Positions 1-5,568 of a stretch of DNA of 5,894 nt are shown in pieces. A model generated the notes under the pieces. It had not been told where the DNA came from. It searched no databases and worked only from the letters and a program-made list of their open reading frames with translations. Numbering within the stretch: position 1 is the stretch's first letter; each line of letters begins with the position of its first letter. The DNA is from Bacillota bacterium (GTDB lineage: Bacteria > Bacillota > Bacilli > Alicyclobacillales > SLC66), in assembly GCA_021820825.1 (NCBI GenBank), contig JAKADD010000172.1, forward strand, positions 1-5,894, read 5' to 3'. The position numbers were made by a program, and so were the translations under genes.

Positions 1-2
1 GG

Positions 3-89
3 ACGTCGAATCAAGTCTACGGGAGCAGTGATAAAGTCCGCGATGCAGGCGCAGTGATTCCCTGGAGGTATATTCGTTCTGGAGGATAA
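3..89 (+). CDS. possible C-terminal tail of an upstream protein (partial, cut by window start)
   Basis: One + frame is open from the window edge to a TAA at 87-89 and encodes about 28 residues, with a stretch reading AGAVIPWRYIRSGG near the end. Many of its codons begin with a purine, as in real coding sequence. If real, its stop lies 4 bases before the methyltransferase ATG and its last codons carry that gene's ribosome binding site, a common operon arrangement. The other two + frames are also open from the edge but stop sooner, at 29-31 and 55-57, so the choice of frame is uncertain. I do not recognise the protein, and the region could instead be untranslated leader. Confidence 0.3.
   Translation, partial: TSNQVYGSSDKVRDAGAVIPWRYIRSGG
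81..85 (+). promoter_or_regulatory. ribosome binding site of the methyltransferase gene
   Basis: GGAGG lies 8 bases before the ATG at 94, which is ideal Shine-Dalgarno spacing and fixes that start. A second GGAGG at 64-68 has no start codon at a useful distance and is probably incidental. No convincing sigma-A promoter is visible in bases 1-80, so transcription probably begins further upstream. Confidence 0.75.
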
Positions 90-93
90 TTCA

Positions 94-1563
94 ATGTTTC
101 GTTTCCCGGATTTGACACAAGACATCAGGATTTTTCTCTCTACGGGCCTCGTTATCAGCCCGTGGCTTGCAGGCGTCGACTCCGGCGACCGCTTCGATGC
201 GGAATTGTTTCATCTGATTGACTATGTCGCCCGTGATATCGTCTCTGCACACTGGTCGGAACAAGTCCAGATCCTGGTGTTTCATAACATGCCCACTCCA
301 GAGCGTATCCCGCGCACCGCTATCTATGAAATCATCGCGTCAACCGCTGTCTATCTGGCAATAGAAGAGCGCTCCTCGGCGATTGTCGACGAAGCGATCG
401 TGCAGAAGGCTCTGCGTATGGTTGAAGACTACATCTCCATACATGGTATGGCCACGCTTATTCTCATCTACGCGCTGGTCACGAGTTACGAAAACCATCA
501 GGCGGTCTCCTACTACGGAAGTATTCCGGAACGTCAATTCACCCTGGGAAGCTGGCATCGCCCATGGGTCGACTACTCACTGAGCGATGAACTGTTGCTC
601 GGATCGCTGTCCGGCGCGCTGCGAGTAGTGGTGCGTGAAGGCCGCCGCCTCGTCGAATTGACGGAAGATGGAAGCGAATTTATGAACCAGAACGCCGATA
701 TGCTTGAACAGAGCGGATATTTGCAACATCGCATGCGTATGCAGCATATTTTGCAGTTCACCTTGTTTGATGATTACGAAGATCTGGCTGAGCAGGTCAT
801 ACCAAATGGCATGGAGTTGCGCAAAGTTTTTATCGATTCCATCAACATCCAGTCAGGCATGCGTGTTCTGGAGGTGGGATGCGGCAGCGGCACATTGACA
901 TTCGGAGCAGGCCTGGCTGATCTGGTCGGACCATCCGGGAGAATTGTTGGCGTCGATCCTTCTTCAGGCATGCTTCAGCGCGCCGAACTGGCGCGGCGGC
1001 TGAGAGGAGTTGGGTGGGTCGAGTTCACACTGGCGAGCGCAGAGCATCTGCCAGTTCCCGATCAATCGTTTGATGCGACAATCGGGTCTGCCTTTCTCCA
1101 TTTTACTGACATACACCAAGCCGTAGCCGAAATGGCGCGCGCAACTCGCAAAGGAGGCGTCATAGCCAGTCTGCATCCGCTGCAAATCAAATACTATCCA
1201 CCGTTTTTCCTGGAGTGGTTTGATCCAGTGCTGAAGCTCTCCAGAGAGTTTTTCCGCGTCAGGAAACCCTACTTGCTGGAGGGTTCCGATGTGATTGCCG
1301 CCTTCCGGGAAGCCGCCATCAAGAATATCGAAACCATGGACCTGTCTCTGATCGCCCTCTTTGACGATCCCGATAAAGTCATTCGCCATTTTATCCATGG
1401 AATCGGTATGTTCCAGGAAGTGCTCACGCAAATCCCCTGGCGCGCGCGCCATGAACTGATCGAAACACTCCTCGACAATGGGCGCAGGATCGTCGGACAG
1501 TATCAACAGCAGGATTTGGTGATGGCTTTTCCCACTCAAGTGGTAAAGGGAATCGTGGTGTGA
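94..1563 (+). CDS. class I SAM-dependent methyltransferase with uncharacterised N-terminal region
   Basis: The 489-residue product has a clear class I (Rossmann-fold) methyltransferase domain at about residues 235-395. SAM-binding motif I is VLEVGCGSG at 258-266. IVGVDPS at 284-290 carries the acidic residue expected to bind the SAM ribose hydroxyls. SFDATIGSAFLHFTD at 325-339 and KGGVIASLHP at 353-362 are the later core strands. This is the Methyltransf_11/25 (UbiE-like) type, which acts on small molecules or lipids more often than on nucleic acids, but the substrate cannot be read here. Residues 1-230 are helix-rich and match no family I know. Residues 165-215, with RRLVELTEDGSEFM at 184-197, resemble a winged-helix beta-hairpin wing, which is only an inference. 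Residues 396-489 form a helical extension. There is no signal peptide or clear membrane segment. The start is supported by GGAGG at 81-85. The gene converges on tsaD. Confidence 0.88.
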   Translation: MFRFPDLTQDIRIFLSTGLVISPWLAGVDSGDRFDAELFHLIDYVARDIVSAHWSEQVQILVFHNMPTPERIPRTAIYEIIASTAVYLAIEERSSAIVDEAIVQKALRMVEDYISIHGMATLILIYALVTSYENHQAVSYYGSIPERQFTLGSWHRPWVDYSLSDELLLGSLSGALRVVVREGRRLVELTEDGSEFMNQNADMLEQSGYLQHRMRMQHILQFTLFDDYEDLAEQVIPNGMELRKVFIDSINIQSGMRVLEVGCGSGTLTFGAGLADLVGPSGRIVGVDPSSGMLQRAELARRLRGVGWVEFTLASAEHLPVPDQSFDATIGSAFLHFTDIHQAVAEMARATRKGGVIASLHPLQIKYYPPFFLEWFDPVLKLSREFFRVRKPYLLEGSDVIAAFREAAIKNIETMDLSLIALFDDPDKVIRHFIHGIGMFQEVLTQIPWRARHELIETLLDNGRRIVGQYQQQDLVMAFPTQVVKGIVV

Positions 1564-1592
1564 AGTCGCTTCAGTCACGAATCACCACGGTT
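1551..1592 (+). other. stem-loop spanning the methyltransferase stop codon
   Basis: Bases 1551-1560 (AATCGTGGTG) pair with 1583-1592 (CACCACGGTT), giving 10 bp with one T-G wobble. Inside, TGAAG (1561-1565) can pair with CTTCA (1569-1573) around a 3-base loop. The TGA stop at 1561-1563 lies in the inner stem. No T-run follows, so it is not a canonical intrinsic terminator. It could be a 3'-end stabiliser or a weak terminator. Confidence 0.45.
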
Positions 1593-1621
1593 ATCCACAG
1601 GTTATGCAGTGGTTATACACC
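1589..1621 (+). repeat. three direct 11-bp repeats headed by GGTTAT
   Basis: GGTTATCCACA (1589-1599), GGTTATGCAGT (1600-1610) and GGTTATACACC (1611-1621) follow each other with no gap, each an 11-bp unit sharing GGTTAT. A fourth copy, GGTTATGCACA, lies on the - strand (complement of 1627-1637). An 11-bp period places each unit on roughly the same face of B-form DNA. The last nine bases of each unit are DnaA-box-like. Confidence 0.75.
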
Positions 1622-1635
1622 GAATCTGTGCATAA
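1591..1635. promoter_or_regulatory. putative DnaA-box cluster in the convergent intergenic region
   Basis: TTATCCACA at 1591-1599 matches the consensus DnaA box exactly. The complement of 1627-1635 reads TTATGCACA, which fits the relaxed consensus TTATNCACA. TTATACACC at 1613-1621 differs from the relaxed consensus in its last base, and TTATGCAGT at 1602-1610 differs in its last three bases (AGT for ACA allows two mismatches). The 9-mers are seen directly. DnaA binding is inferred. There is no dnaA or dnaN gene and no AT-rich unwinding element here, so this is not oriC. It could be a DnaA titration or regulatory site, or the similarity may arise by chance from a local repeat. Confidence 0.5.
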
Positions 1636-1641
1636 CCACTG
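1607..1641 (-). terminator. 14-bp hairpin just after the tsaD stop (possible terminator, no T-run)
   Basis: Bases 1607-1620 (CAGTGGTTATACAC) pair with 1628-1641 (GTGCATAACCACTG) over 14 positions, with one A-C mismatch and a 7-base loop. On the tsaD transcript the stem begins 3 bases after the TAA. As the last gene of the operon, tsaD should be followed by a terminator, and this is the only strong stem there. No U-tract follows on either strand, so termination would have to be Rho-assisted or inefficient. The stem also contains two of the DnaA-like boxes, so it may exist for protein binding rather than RNA folding. Confidence 0.4.
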
Positions 1642-1644
1642 GCT

Positions 1645-2694
1645 TTACCACTGATCAACCGGAATCGCGGCTTGCGCCGTCAGTGTCAAATCATCCAGTT
1701 TTCCTTGTTTGTATCTGACAAATGCCGCAGCGCCAATCATCGCTGCGTTGTCTGTGCAAAAGCGCAGATCGGGTACGATCAGGTTTACCCCTCTGTCCTC
1801 GCACGCCGCCTGCAGTCGAACTCGCAAATACGTGTTGGCGGCCACTCCTCCTGCGAGTACGAGTGTGCGCCGCGATGTCCTGGCAAGCCCCAGCAGCGCC
1901 TTTTGGATGAGAGCGTCAGTAACGGCGGCCTGGAAACTCGCCGCAACGTCTGCCACGCGCAGCGCTCGCTCCGCTTTGCGCTCCCGGTCAAGGTGCAGCA
2001 TCACCGCAGACTTCAACCCGCTAAAGCTGAAATCCAGAGAGTTCTCCTCCAGTGCGGCGCGCGGAAAGCGCATAAAAGCGGGGTCCCCCTCCGCCGCCGC
2101 ATCCTGTATGGCAGGCCCGCCTGGATAACCGAGTTCCAGCGCGCGCGCAACTTTGTCATACGCCTCGCCGGCGGCGTCGTCGCGTGTTTTCCCGAGTCTT
2201 TCAATACCTCCCTGCGCATTCACATCCAGCAGTTCAGTGTGCCCTCCAGAGACCACCAGCGCGAGAAATGGAGGCTCCGCATCTTCTGAAAGCGCCGCCG
2301 CGTACAGATGGCCCGCCAGATGATGGACGCCGATCAGCGGCAAACCGCCAGCCTGGGCAAGCGTCTTTGCGGCAGTCACCCCGACAAACAGCGCGCCGAT
2401 CAGCCCCGGACCGTGGGTGACCGCGATCGCCTGGACATCGCCGAGCTCCCGCCCTGCGTCCGTGAGCGCCTGCTCGATCACAACCGTGATCTGTTCCACA
2501 TGCGCCCGCGATGCGACCTCTGGAACGACGCCGCCAAAACGCTGATGAGAACTGATCTGGGAAGCGACAACGGAACTCAGCACGATACGGCCATTGCGGA
2601 TCACGGCCGCCGCAGTCTCGTCACAACTCGATTCCACTGCCAAAATATCAATCGTGTCAAGCATTGCCCTGTCACGCTCGTACCGTGCCTTCAT
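1645..2694 (-). CDS. tsaD: tRNA threonylcarbamoyladenosine transferase subunit TsaD (Gcp/YgjD/Kae1 family)
   Basis: TsaD is the catalytic subunit that transfers threonylcarbamoyl from TC-AMP to N6 of A37 in ANN-decoding tRNAs, together with TsaB and TsaE, in the cytoplasm. This start gives 349 residues, close to the family's usual 335-345. Visible ASKHA-fold motifs are AVESSCDETAAAV near residue 19-31, the metal-binding histidines in HLAGH (His125 and His129), VVSGGHTE (147-154), GEAYDKVARALELGYPGGP (176-194), FSFSGLKSA and LAGGVAANTYLR. CTDNAAMIG carries the third metal ligand, Asp315. ATG 2694 is preceded by GGAG 7 bases upstream and lies 4 bases after the rimI stop. ATG 2712 (355 residues, overlapping rimI by 14 bp, with GAGG upstream) and ATG 2664 (339 residues, weak site) remain possible. 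It is the last gene of the operon. All catalytic residues appear intact. Confidence 0.97.
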   Translation of the reverse strand: MKARYERDRAMLDTIDILAVESSCDETAAAVIRNGRIVLSSVVASQISSHQRFGGVVPEVASRAHVEQITVVIEQALTDAGRELGDVQAIAVTHGPGLIGALFVGVTAAKTLAQAGGLPLIGVHHLAGHLYAAALSEDAEPPFLALVVSGGHTELLDVNAQGGIERLGKTRDDAAGEAYDKVARALELGYPGGPAIQDAAAEGDPAFMRFPRAALEENSLDFSFSGLKSAVMLHLDRERKAERALRVADVAASFQAAVTDALIQKALLGLARTSRRTLVLAGGVAANTYLRVRLQAACEDRGVNLIVPDLRFCTDNAAMIGAAAFVRYKQGKLDDLTLTAQAAIPVDQW

Positions 2695-2698
2695 GGCT

Positions 2699-3184
2699 TC
2701 ACTCCAGCGCATCCTGAACCTCTGCCAGGTTCGGCAATGTCGCCCACATGATCAGCGCATCTTCCTGATTGTCCGTGTAATAGCCCCTGCGCAGGCCCGC
2801 ATCGGCAAACCCCAGCTTGCGATACAGTCCCTGCGCCTGATTATTGCTGACGCGGACTTCCAGTGTCATCTTGGCCGCGCCGTGCGCAATCGCCTCCGCC
2901 ATCAGTCTGCGCAGCAGGCGTTCGCCAAACTTCCTCCCGCGGTACGTCGGGTAAACAGCAATATTGGTCACATGCGCCTCATCGATAATGATCCACATGC
3001 CGCCGTACCCGATCATCTCATCTCCGAACCACATGACGATGTAGTGAGCAAAGTGATTTTCAGTAAGCTCCCCCAAAAATGCATTGCGCGACCACGGAGC
3101 GGTAAAGGAAGCACGTTCAATCCGCATTACATGATCAATGTCCCGAACAGTCATCCGGCGAAATGACAGTTCGTTCGGATTCAT
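2699..3184 (-). CDS. rimI: GNAT N-acetyltransferase RimI (protein N-terminal alanine acetyltransferase family)
   Basis: The 161-residue product is a single GNAT domain. LSFRRMTVRDIDHVMRIE (6-23) is strand 1 and helix 1. ASFTAPWS (25-32) is the RimI-type signature. IAVYPTYRGRKFGERLL (75-91) is the acetyl-CoA pyrophosphate-binding loop. LEVRVSNNQAQGLYRKLGF (108-126) contains Glu109 and Tyr121, which align with the catalytic Glu and Tyr of enterobacterial RimI. The family acetylates protein N-termini, classically ribosomal protein S18. In Bacilli the gene usually sits between tsaB and tsaD, and the in vivo substrate here is unknown. ATG 3184 is chosen because GGGGGAG lies 8 bases upstream and a later ATG (3154) would cut strand 1. 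The frame stays open to 3370, but that would add an unsupported basic extension lying inside tsaB. Confidence 0.94.
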   Translation of the reverse strand: MNPNELSFRRMTVRDIDHVMRIERASFTAPWSRNAFLGELTENHFAHYIVMWFGDEMIGYGGMWIIIDEAHVTNIAVYPTYRGRKFGERLLRRLMAEAIAHGAAKMTLEVRVSNNQAQGLYRKLGFADAGLRRGYYTDNQEDALIMWATLPNLAEVQDALE

Positions 3185-3932
3185 CGTCTCCACTCCCCCA
3201 CTGCGTCTGAAGCCAGCGCGCTTCTGCCTCCGCCAGTTGAAGATAGCTTGGTACCAAGGCGTGCGCGTTTTCGCCATGACTGCCCTCCTCATGTCCAGAT
3301 ATTCTCTGCGCGAACCCTTTACAGCCAAGCGCGTACAGATCCTCCGCGCGCACAGCCGCAGTCTCTCCATAGACTATGATTCGCTCCAGACCGCTTTGTT
3401 CCTGCCACTCCCGCTGAGCCAAGACAGCTGAATCTCCGAGCAGATACACAGTTTCGTTCTCACCCGCAATCGTACGCAGAGTTTCGCCAAATACGGCCCG
3501 ATCCCTGCGGGCGTCTGTCACCAGTTGTGTGAAGCGTCCATACTCCGATCGATAGACCGCAGTATAAACAGCTCCCCGGCGCGCATCCCACACCGGAACG
3601 ACCAGACCAGCGCACCACCGCAACGAATAGGCCGCTGCGGCCAGCGATGAAACCGGAAGCACCGGAATCCGGAGGGCGAACGCCAGCGTTTTTGCCGCCG
3701 TCACGGCAATTCGCACCCCAGTGTAAGAACCTGGACCCACACCCACAATAACGCCTTCCAGATCAGTCAGGTCCATATTCAGGGCGGCCATCATCTCGTC
3801 AATCAGGGGGTTCAAAAGCGTCGCGTGCATCCTGGTCACACGCGTTGTCCAGGCGGCGAAAACAACGCCTGCACGGTCTCCGCAAGCCAGACTGAGGGTG
3901 GATGTCGCAGTGTCGATCGCTAATAATGCCAT
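3135..3932 (-). CDS. tsaB: t6A synthesis complex subunit TsaB (YeaZ/YdiC)
   Basis: TsaB is the non-catalytic ASKHA-fold partner that dimerises with TsaD and recruits TsaE for t6A37 formation. The 265-residue product opens with LLAIDTATSTLSLACG, followed by MHATLLNPLIDEMM (35-48), the family signature GVGPGSYTGVRIAVTAAKTLA (64-84), PVSSLAAAAYS (93-103) and DARRGAVYTAVY (116-127). It closes with PSYLQLAEAEARW (228-240), where the family normally ends. Residues 241-265 are an extra polar tail encoded largely over the start of rimI. ATG 3932 is preferred. An in-frame GTG at 3944 would add four residues but has no ribosome binding site at proper spacing. The start overlaps the end of tsaE by 13 bp, and the stop overlaps rimI by 50 bp, implying coupled translation. 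Confidence 0.95.
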   Translation of the reverse strand: MALLAIDTATSTLSLACGDRAGVVFAAWTTRVTRMHATLLNPLIDEMMAALNMDLTDLEGVIVGVGPGSYTGVRIAVTAAKTLAFALRIPVLPVSSLAAAAYSLRWCAGLVVPVWDARRGAVYTAVYRSEYGRFTQLVTDARRDRAVFGETLRTIAGENETVYLLGDSAVLAQREWQEQSGLERIIVYGETAAVRAEDLYALGCKGFAQRISGHEEGSHGENAHALVPSYLQLAEAEARWLQTQWGSGDDESERTVISPDDCSGH

Positions 3933-4471
3933 AGTGTCATCCACTCTTGCAAAGTCTGGAGGGCGGCGTCGCCATGCGCAGACAGAGTCACCGTGCGGCC
4001 AGACTCCGCGCGGTTCTGATGATCCGATCCGTCATCACCGAGTTCCTGAGTTCCAGTCTCCTTTGCTACGGAATCGATAAAATGCATGTCAATCCGGTCG
4101 TCCGGCAGCACATCTTCCAGCAACTGCGCCCATTCCACAGCGCAAACCCCTTCTCCAAACCAGTATTCGTCCAGCAGGTCCAATTCTTTTTCCGCTTTGT
4201 CGCCCAGTCTGTACAGGTCAATATGATACAGCGGAAGCCGGCCGCCCTCATGCTCCTCAATCAGAGTGAATGTTGGACTCTTCGCAAACCCAGGCAACCC
4301 GAGACCTTGCGCAAGCCCCGCTACAAACGTTGTCTTCCCGGCGCCAAGTCGTCCCCGCAAAGCGATGACCAGTCCGGCTCGCGCAACCCTTCCGCATGCC
4401 TCCCCCAGTGCGTGCGTCTGCGTCGCGTCCTTCAGTTTCAGCGTCAATCCGTATTCCCAGTCGCGACTCAC
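3920..4471 (-). CDS. tsaE: t6A synthesis ATPase TsaE (YjeE/YdiB)
   Basis: TsaE is the P-loop ATPase that binds TsaBD and is needed for repeated t6A catalysis. The 183-residue product has a Walker A motif RGRLGAGKTT (39-48, Lys46), the family block KSPTFTLIEEH (64-74), YHIDLYRL (82-89) and CAVEWAQLLEDVLPDD (110-125), where Glu113 and Trp114 are the conserved EW pair. The start is a GTG whose GTGA overlaps the thiL TGA by 4 bp. A perfect GGAGGTGA lies 9 bases upstream, inside thiL, which fixes this non-ATG start. It is longer than the usual 150-160 residues because of a polar, glycine- and acid-rich insert at about 136-158, just before the last beta strand (TVTLSAHG, 160-167). Assignment is by motif and by position between thiL and tsaB. 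Confidence 0.95.
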   Translation of the reverse strand: MSRDWEYGLTLKLKDATQTHALGEACGRVARAGLVIALRGRLGAGKTTFVAGLAQGLGLPGFAKSPTFTLIEEHEGGRLPLYHIDLYRLGDKAEKELDLLDEYWFGEGVCAVEWAQLLEDVLPDDRIDMHFIDSVAKETGTQELGDDGSDHQNRAESGRTVTLSAHGDAALQTLQEWMTLWHY

Positions 4472-5499
4472 AGTTGTTTGTCACCTCCGCCTGCGGCGGC
4501 GGCAAAATGATCATACCCCCGTGGCAGCAATGTTTCGCGACCGCCCCCTGACAGCAGGTCGACGCCCTGTTCGTCGTCCACGACGCGGCCGATCAGAGTA
4601 ATCCGCACCCCGTACGCTTCCATGAGCGGCAGCAACGTTCCCGACGCCAGCGACGTTACCGTGCCAACCAGTTGATAATCCTCACCCCCGTGAAGCGCAA
4701 AATCGAACGGGTTTTTTTGGGCGAGACGGGCATAGCGACGCACCGCAGGAAGTATTGGCACACGCTCGCCGTCAATATCGAGATGCACGCCGCTGGCTAC
4801 GGCAATATCCATCAGTTCGGAACTGAGCCCATCACTGACATCGTTCAGCGATGTGCACCCCCGACATTGAACAAGCGCCTCAGCCGCGCGAATCTGCGGC
4901 TTCGGACGCGTGTGGCGTTGCTGCAGTTGCCACTGATCAGCAGGTGTCAGGGCAACGGGATGATTGCTCTGCATAAGATGCACATAGGCGGCCGCCCCCC
5001 CAACATCCCCCGTGACAAATACCAGGTCACCCGGTTTTGCGCCGCTCCTGCGCAGTGGTTGCGCTCCCATCAGGACGCCGGAAACGGTCACGGTGATGAC
5101 AAGTGGGCCTCCCGTACTTACGACATCGCCGCCAACGACAGTCACCGCAAACTCATCGGACGCCTCTGCCATGCCCCGATAGATGGATTCAATCTGCTCG
5201 ACCTGTTCTGTTGCAGGCAGGGCAAGTGATACAAGGGCATGCATGGGCCGTCCGCCCATCGCCGCCACATCGCTGAGACTGGCGGTTAAAGCCTTGTATC
5301 CCAAAGAAACCCTGTCGATCCAGTCATCGCGAAAATGAACGCCCTCAACCAAAGTATCCGTTGTCAGTACAATGGACCCATCATACGATACGACCGCTGC
5401 GTCGTCGCCGATTCCCACAATGACGCGTGGATCGGGCCGTAATATCAGGTCTGTCAAACGCCTGATCAGGCCAAATTCGCCGATCTCCCGGACAAGCAT
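4468..5499 (-). CDS. thiL: thiamine-monophosphate kinase ThiL
   Basis: ThiL phosphorylates thiamine monophosphate with ATP to give thiamine diphosphate, the active cofactor and last step of the bacterial pathway. The 343-residue product has PurM/AIRS-superfamily architecture: an N-terminal half with GIGDDAAVV (29-37), DTLVEGVHF (48-56), LSDVAAMGG (75-83) and GGDVVSTGG (123-131), which supply Mg-ATP ligands, and a C-terminal half with DVSDGLSSEL (220-229) and HGGEDYQL (270-277). Length and C-terminal GYDHF are typical. The frame continues upstream to a TTG at 5565, but that codon lies inside the -35 element, so the mRNA cannot contain it. ATG 5499, with GGGG 6 bases upstream and a normal family N-terminus (GEFGLIRRL), is the start. 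It is the first gene of the operon and overlaps tsaE by 4 bp. No TPP riboswitch is present in the leader. Confidence 0.96.
   Translation of the reverse strand: MLVREIGEFGLIRRLTDLILRPDPRVIVGIGDDAAVVSYDGSIVLTTDTLVEGVHFRDDWIDRVSLGYKALTASLSDVAAMGGRPMHALVSLALPATEQVEQIESIYRGMAEASDEFAVTVVGGDVVSTGGPLVITVTVSGVLMGAQPLRRSGAKPGDLVFVTGDVGGAAAYVHLMQSNHPVALTPADQWQLQQRHTRPKPQIRAAEALVQCRGCTSLNDVSDGLSSELMDIAVASGVHLDIDGERVPILPAVRRYARLAQKNPFDFALHGGEDYQLVGTVTSLASGTLLPLMEAYGVRITLIGRVVDDEQGVDLLSGGGRETLLPRGYDHFAAAAGGGDKQL
4481..4488 (-). promoter_or_regulatory. strong ribosome binding site of tsaE
   Basis: The - strand reads GGAGGTGA, fully complementary to the 3' end of Bacilli-type 16S rRNA, 9 bases before the GTG start at 4471. 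It lies inside the last codons of thiL and decides the non-ATG start of tsaE. Confidence 0.8.
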
Positions 5500-5535
5500 C
5501 CTGTTCCCCGCCCTCACACACTTCTGTAAGGTACT

Positions 5536-5565
5536 ATTATACCCGTTGCAAAAGGTGCGGGGCAA
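5536..5565 (-). promoter_or_regulatory. sigma-A type promoter of the thiL-tsaE-tsaB-rimI-tsaD operon
   Basis: On the - strand, TTGCCC (5565-5560) and a perfect TATAAT (5541-5536) are separated by 18 bp. Transcription would start near 5527-5530, giving a leader of about 30 bases before the thiL ATG. The -35 box begins only 3 bp after the stop codon of the upstream gene. It is the only clear promoter seen ahead of the operon. Confidence 0.75.
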
Positions 5566-5567
5566 CG
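5544..5567. repeat. 6-bp perfect dyad across the thiL promoter -35 region
   Basis: CGTTGC (5544-5549) and GCAACG (5562-5567) are perfect inverted copies separated by 12 bp, with half-site centres 18 bp apart. One arm overlaps the -35 box and the other lies in the spacer. It could be a repressor operator or a short stem ending the upstream transcript. With only 6 bp per arm, chance is possible. Confidence 0.3.
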
Positions 5568-5568
5568 A

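Noticed and set aside
964..1578. 204-codon open frame on the - strand opposite the methyltransferase gene
   Set aside because: It lies entirely antisense to a domain with clear SAM motifs, has no recognisable motifs and no good ribosome binding site was noted. It is a shadow of the real gene.
1589..1637. CRISPR array
   Set aside because: The repeats are 11 bp with no spacers between them and no cas genes nearby.
1564..1644. Chromosomal or plasmid replication origin
   Set aside because: The DnaA-like boxes are few, no AT-rich unwinding region or DnaA-trio stretch is visible, and no replication genes are present.
1672..2289. 205-codon open frame on the + strand opposite tsaD
   Set aside because: It is antisense to conserved TsaD motifs and has an arginine- and cysteine-rich composition typical of a shadow frame.
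3185..3370. N-terminal extension of rimI
   Set aside because: The extra 62 residues lie inside tsaB, are basic and unlike RimI, and ATG 3184 has a strong ribosome binding site.
4672..5229. 185-codon open frame on the + strand opposite thiL
   Set aside because: It is antisense to intact ThiL motifs and resembles no family.
5500..5535. TPP riboswitch ahead of thiL
   Set aside because: The predicted leader is only about 30 bases, too short for a TPP aptamer, and no aptamer core motifs are seen.
5500..5565. N-terminal extension of thiL from TTG 5565
   Set aside because: The codon is part of the -35 box and the added residues do not resemble ThiL.
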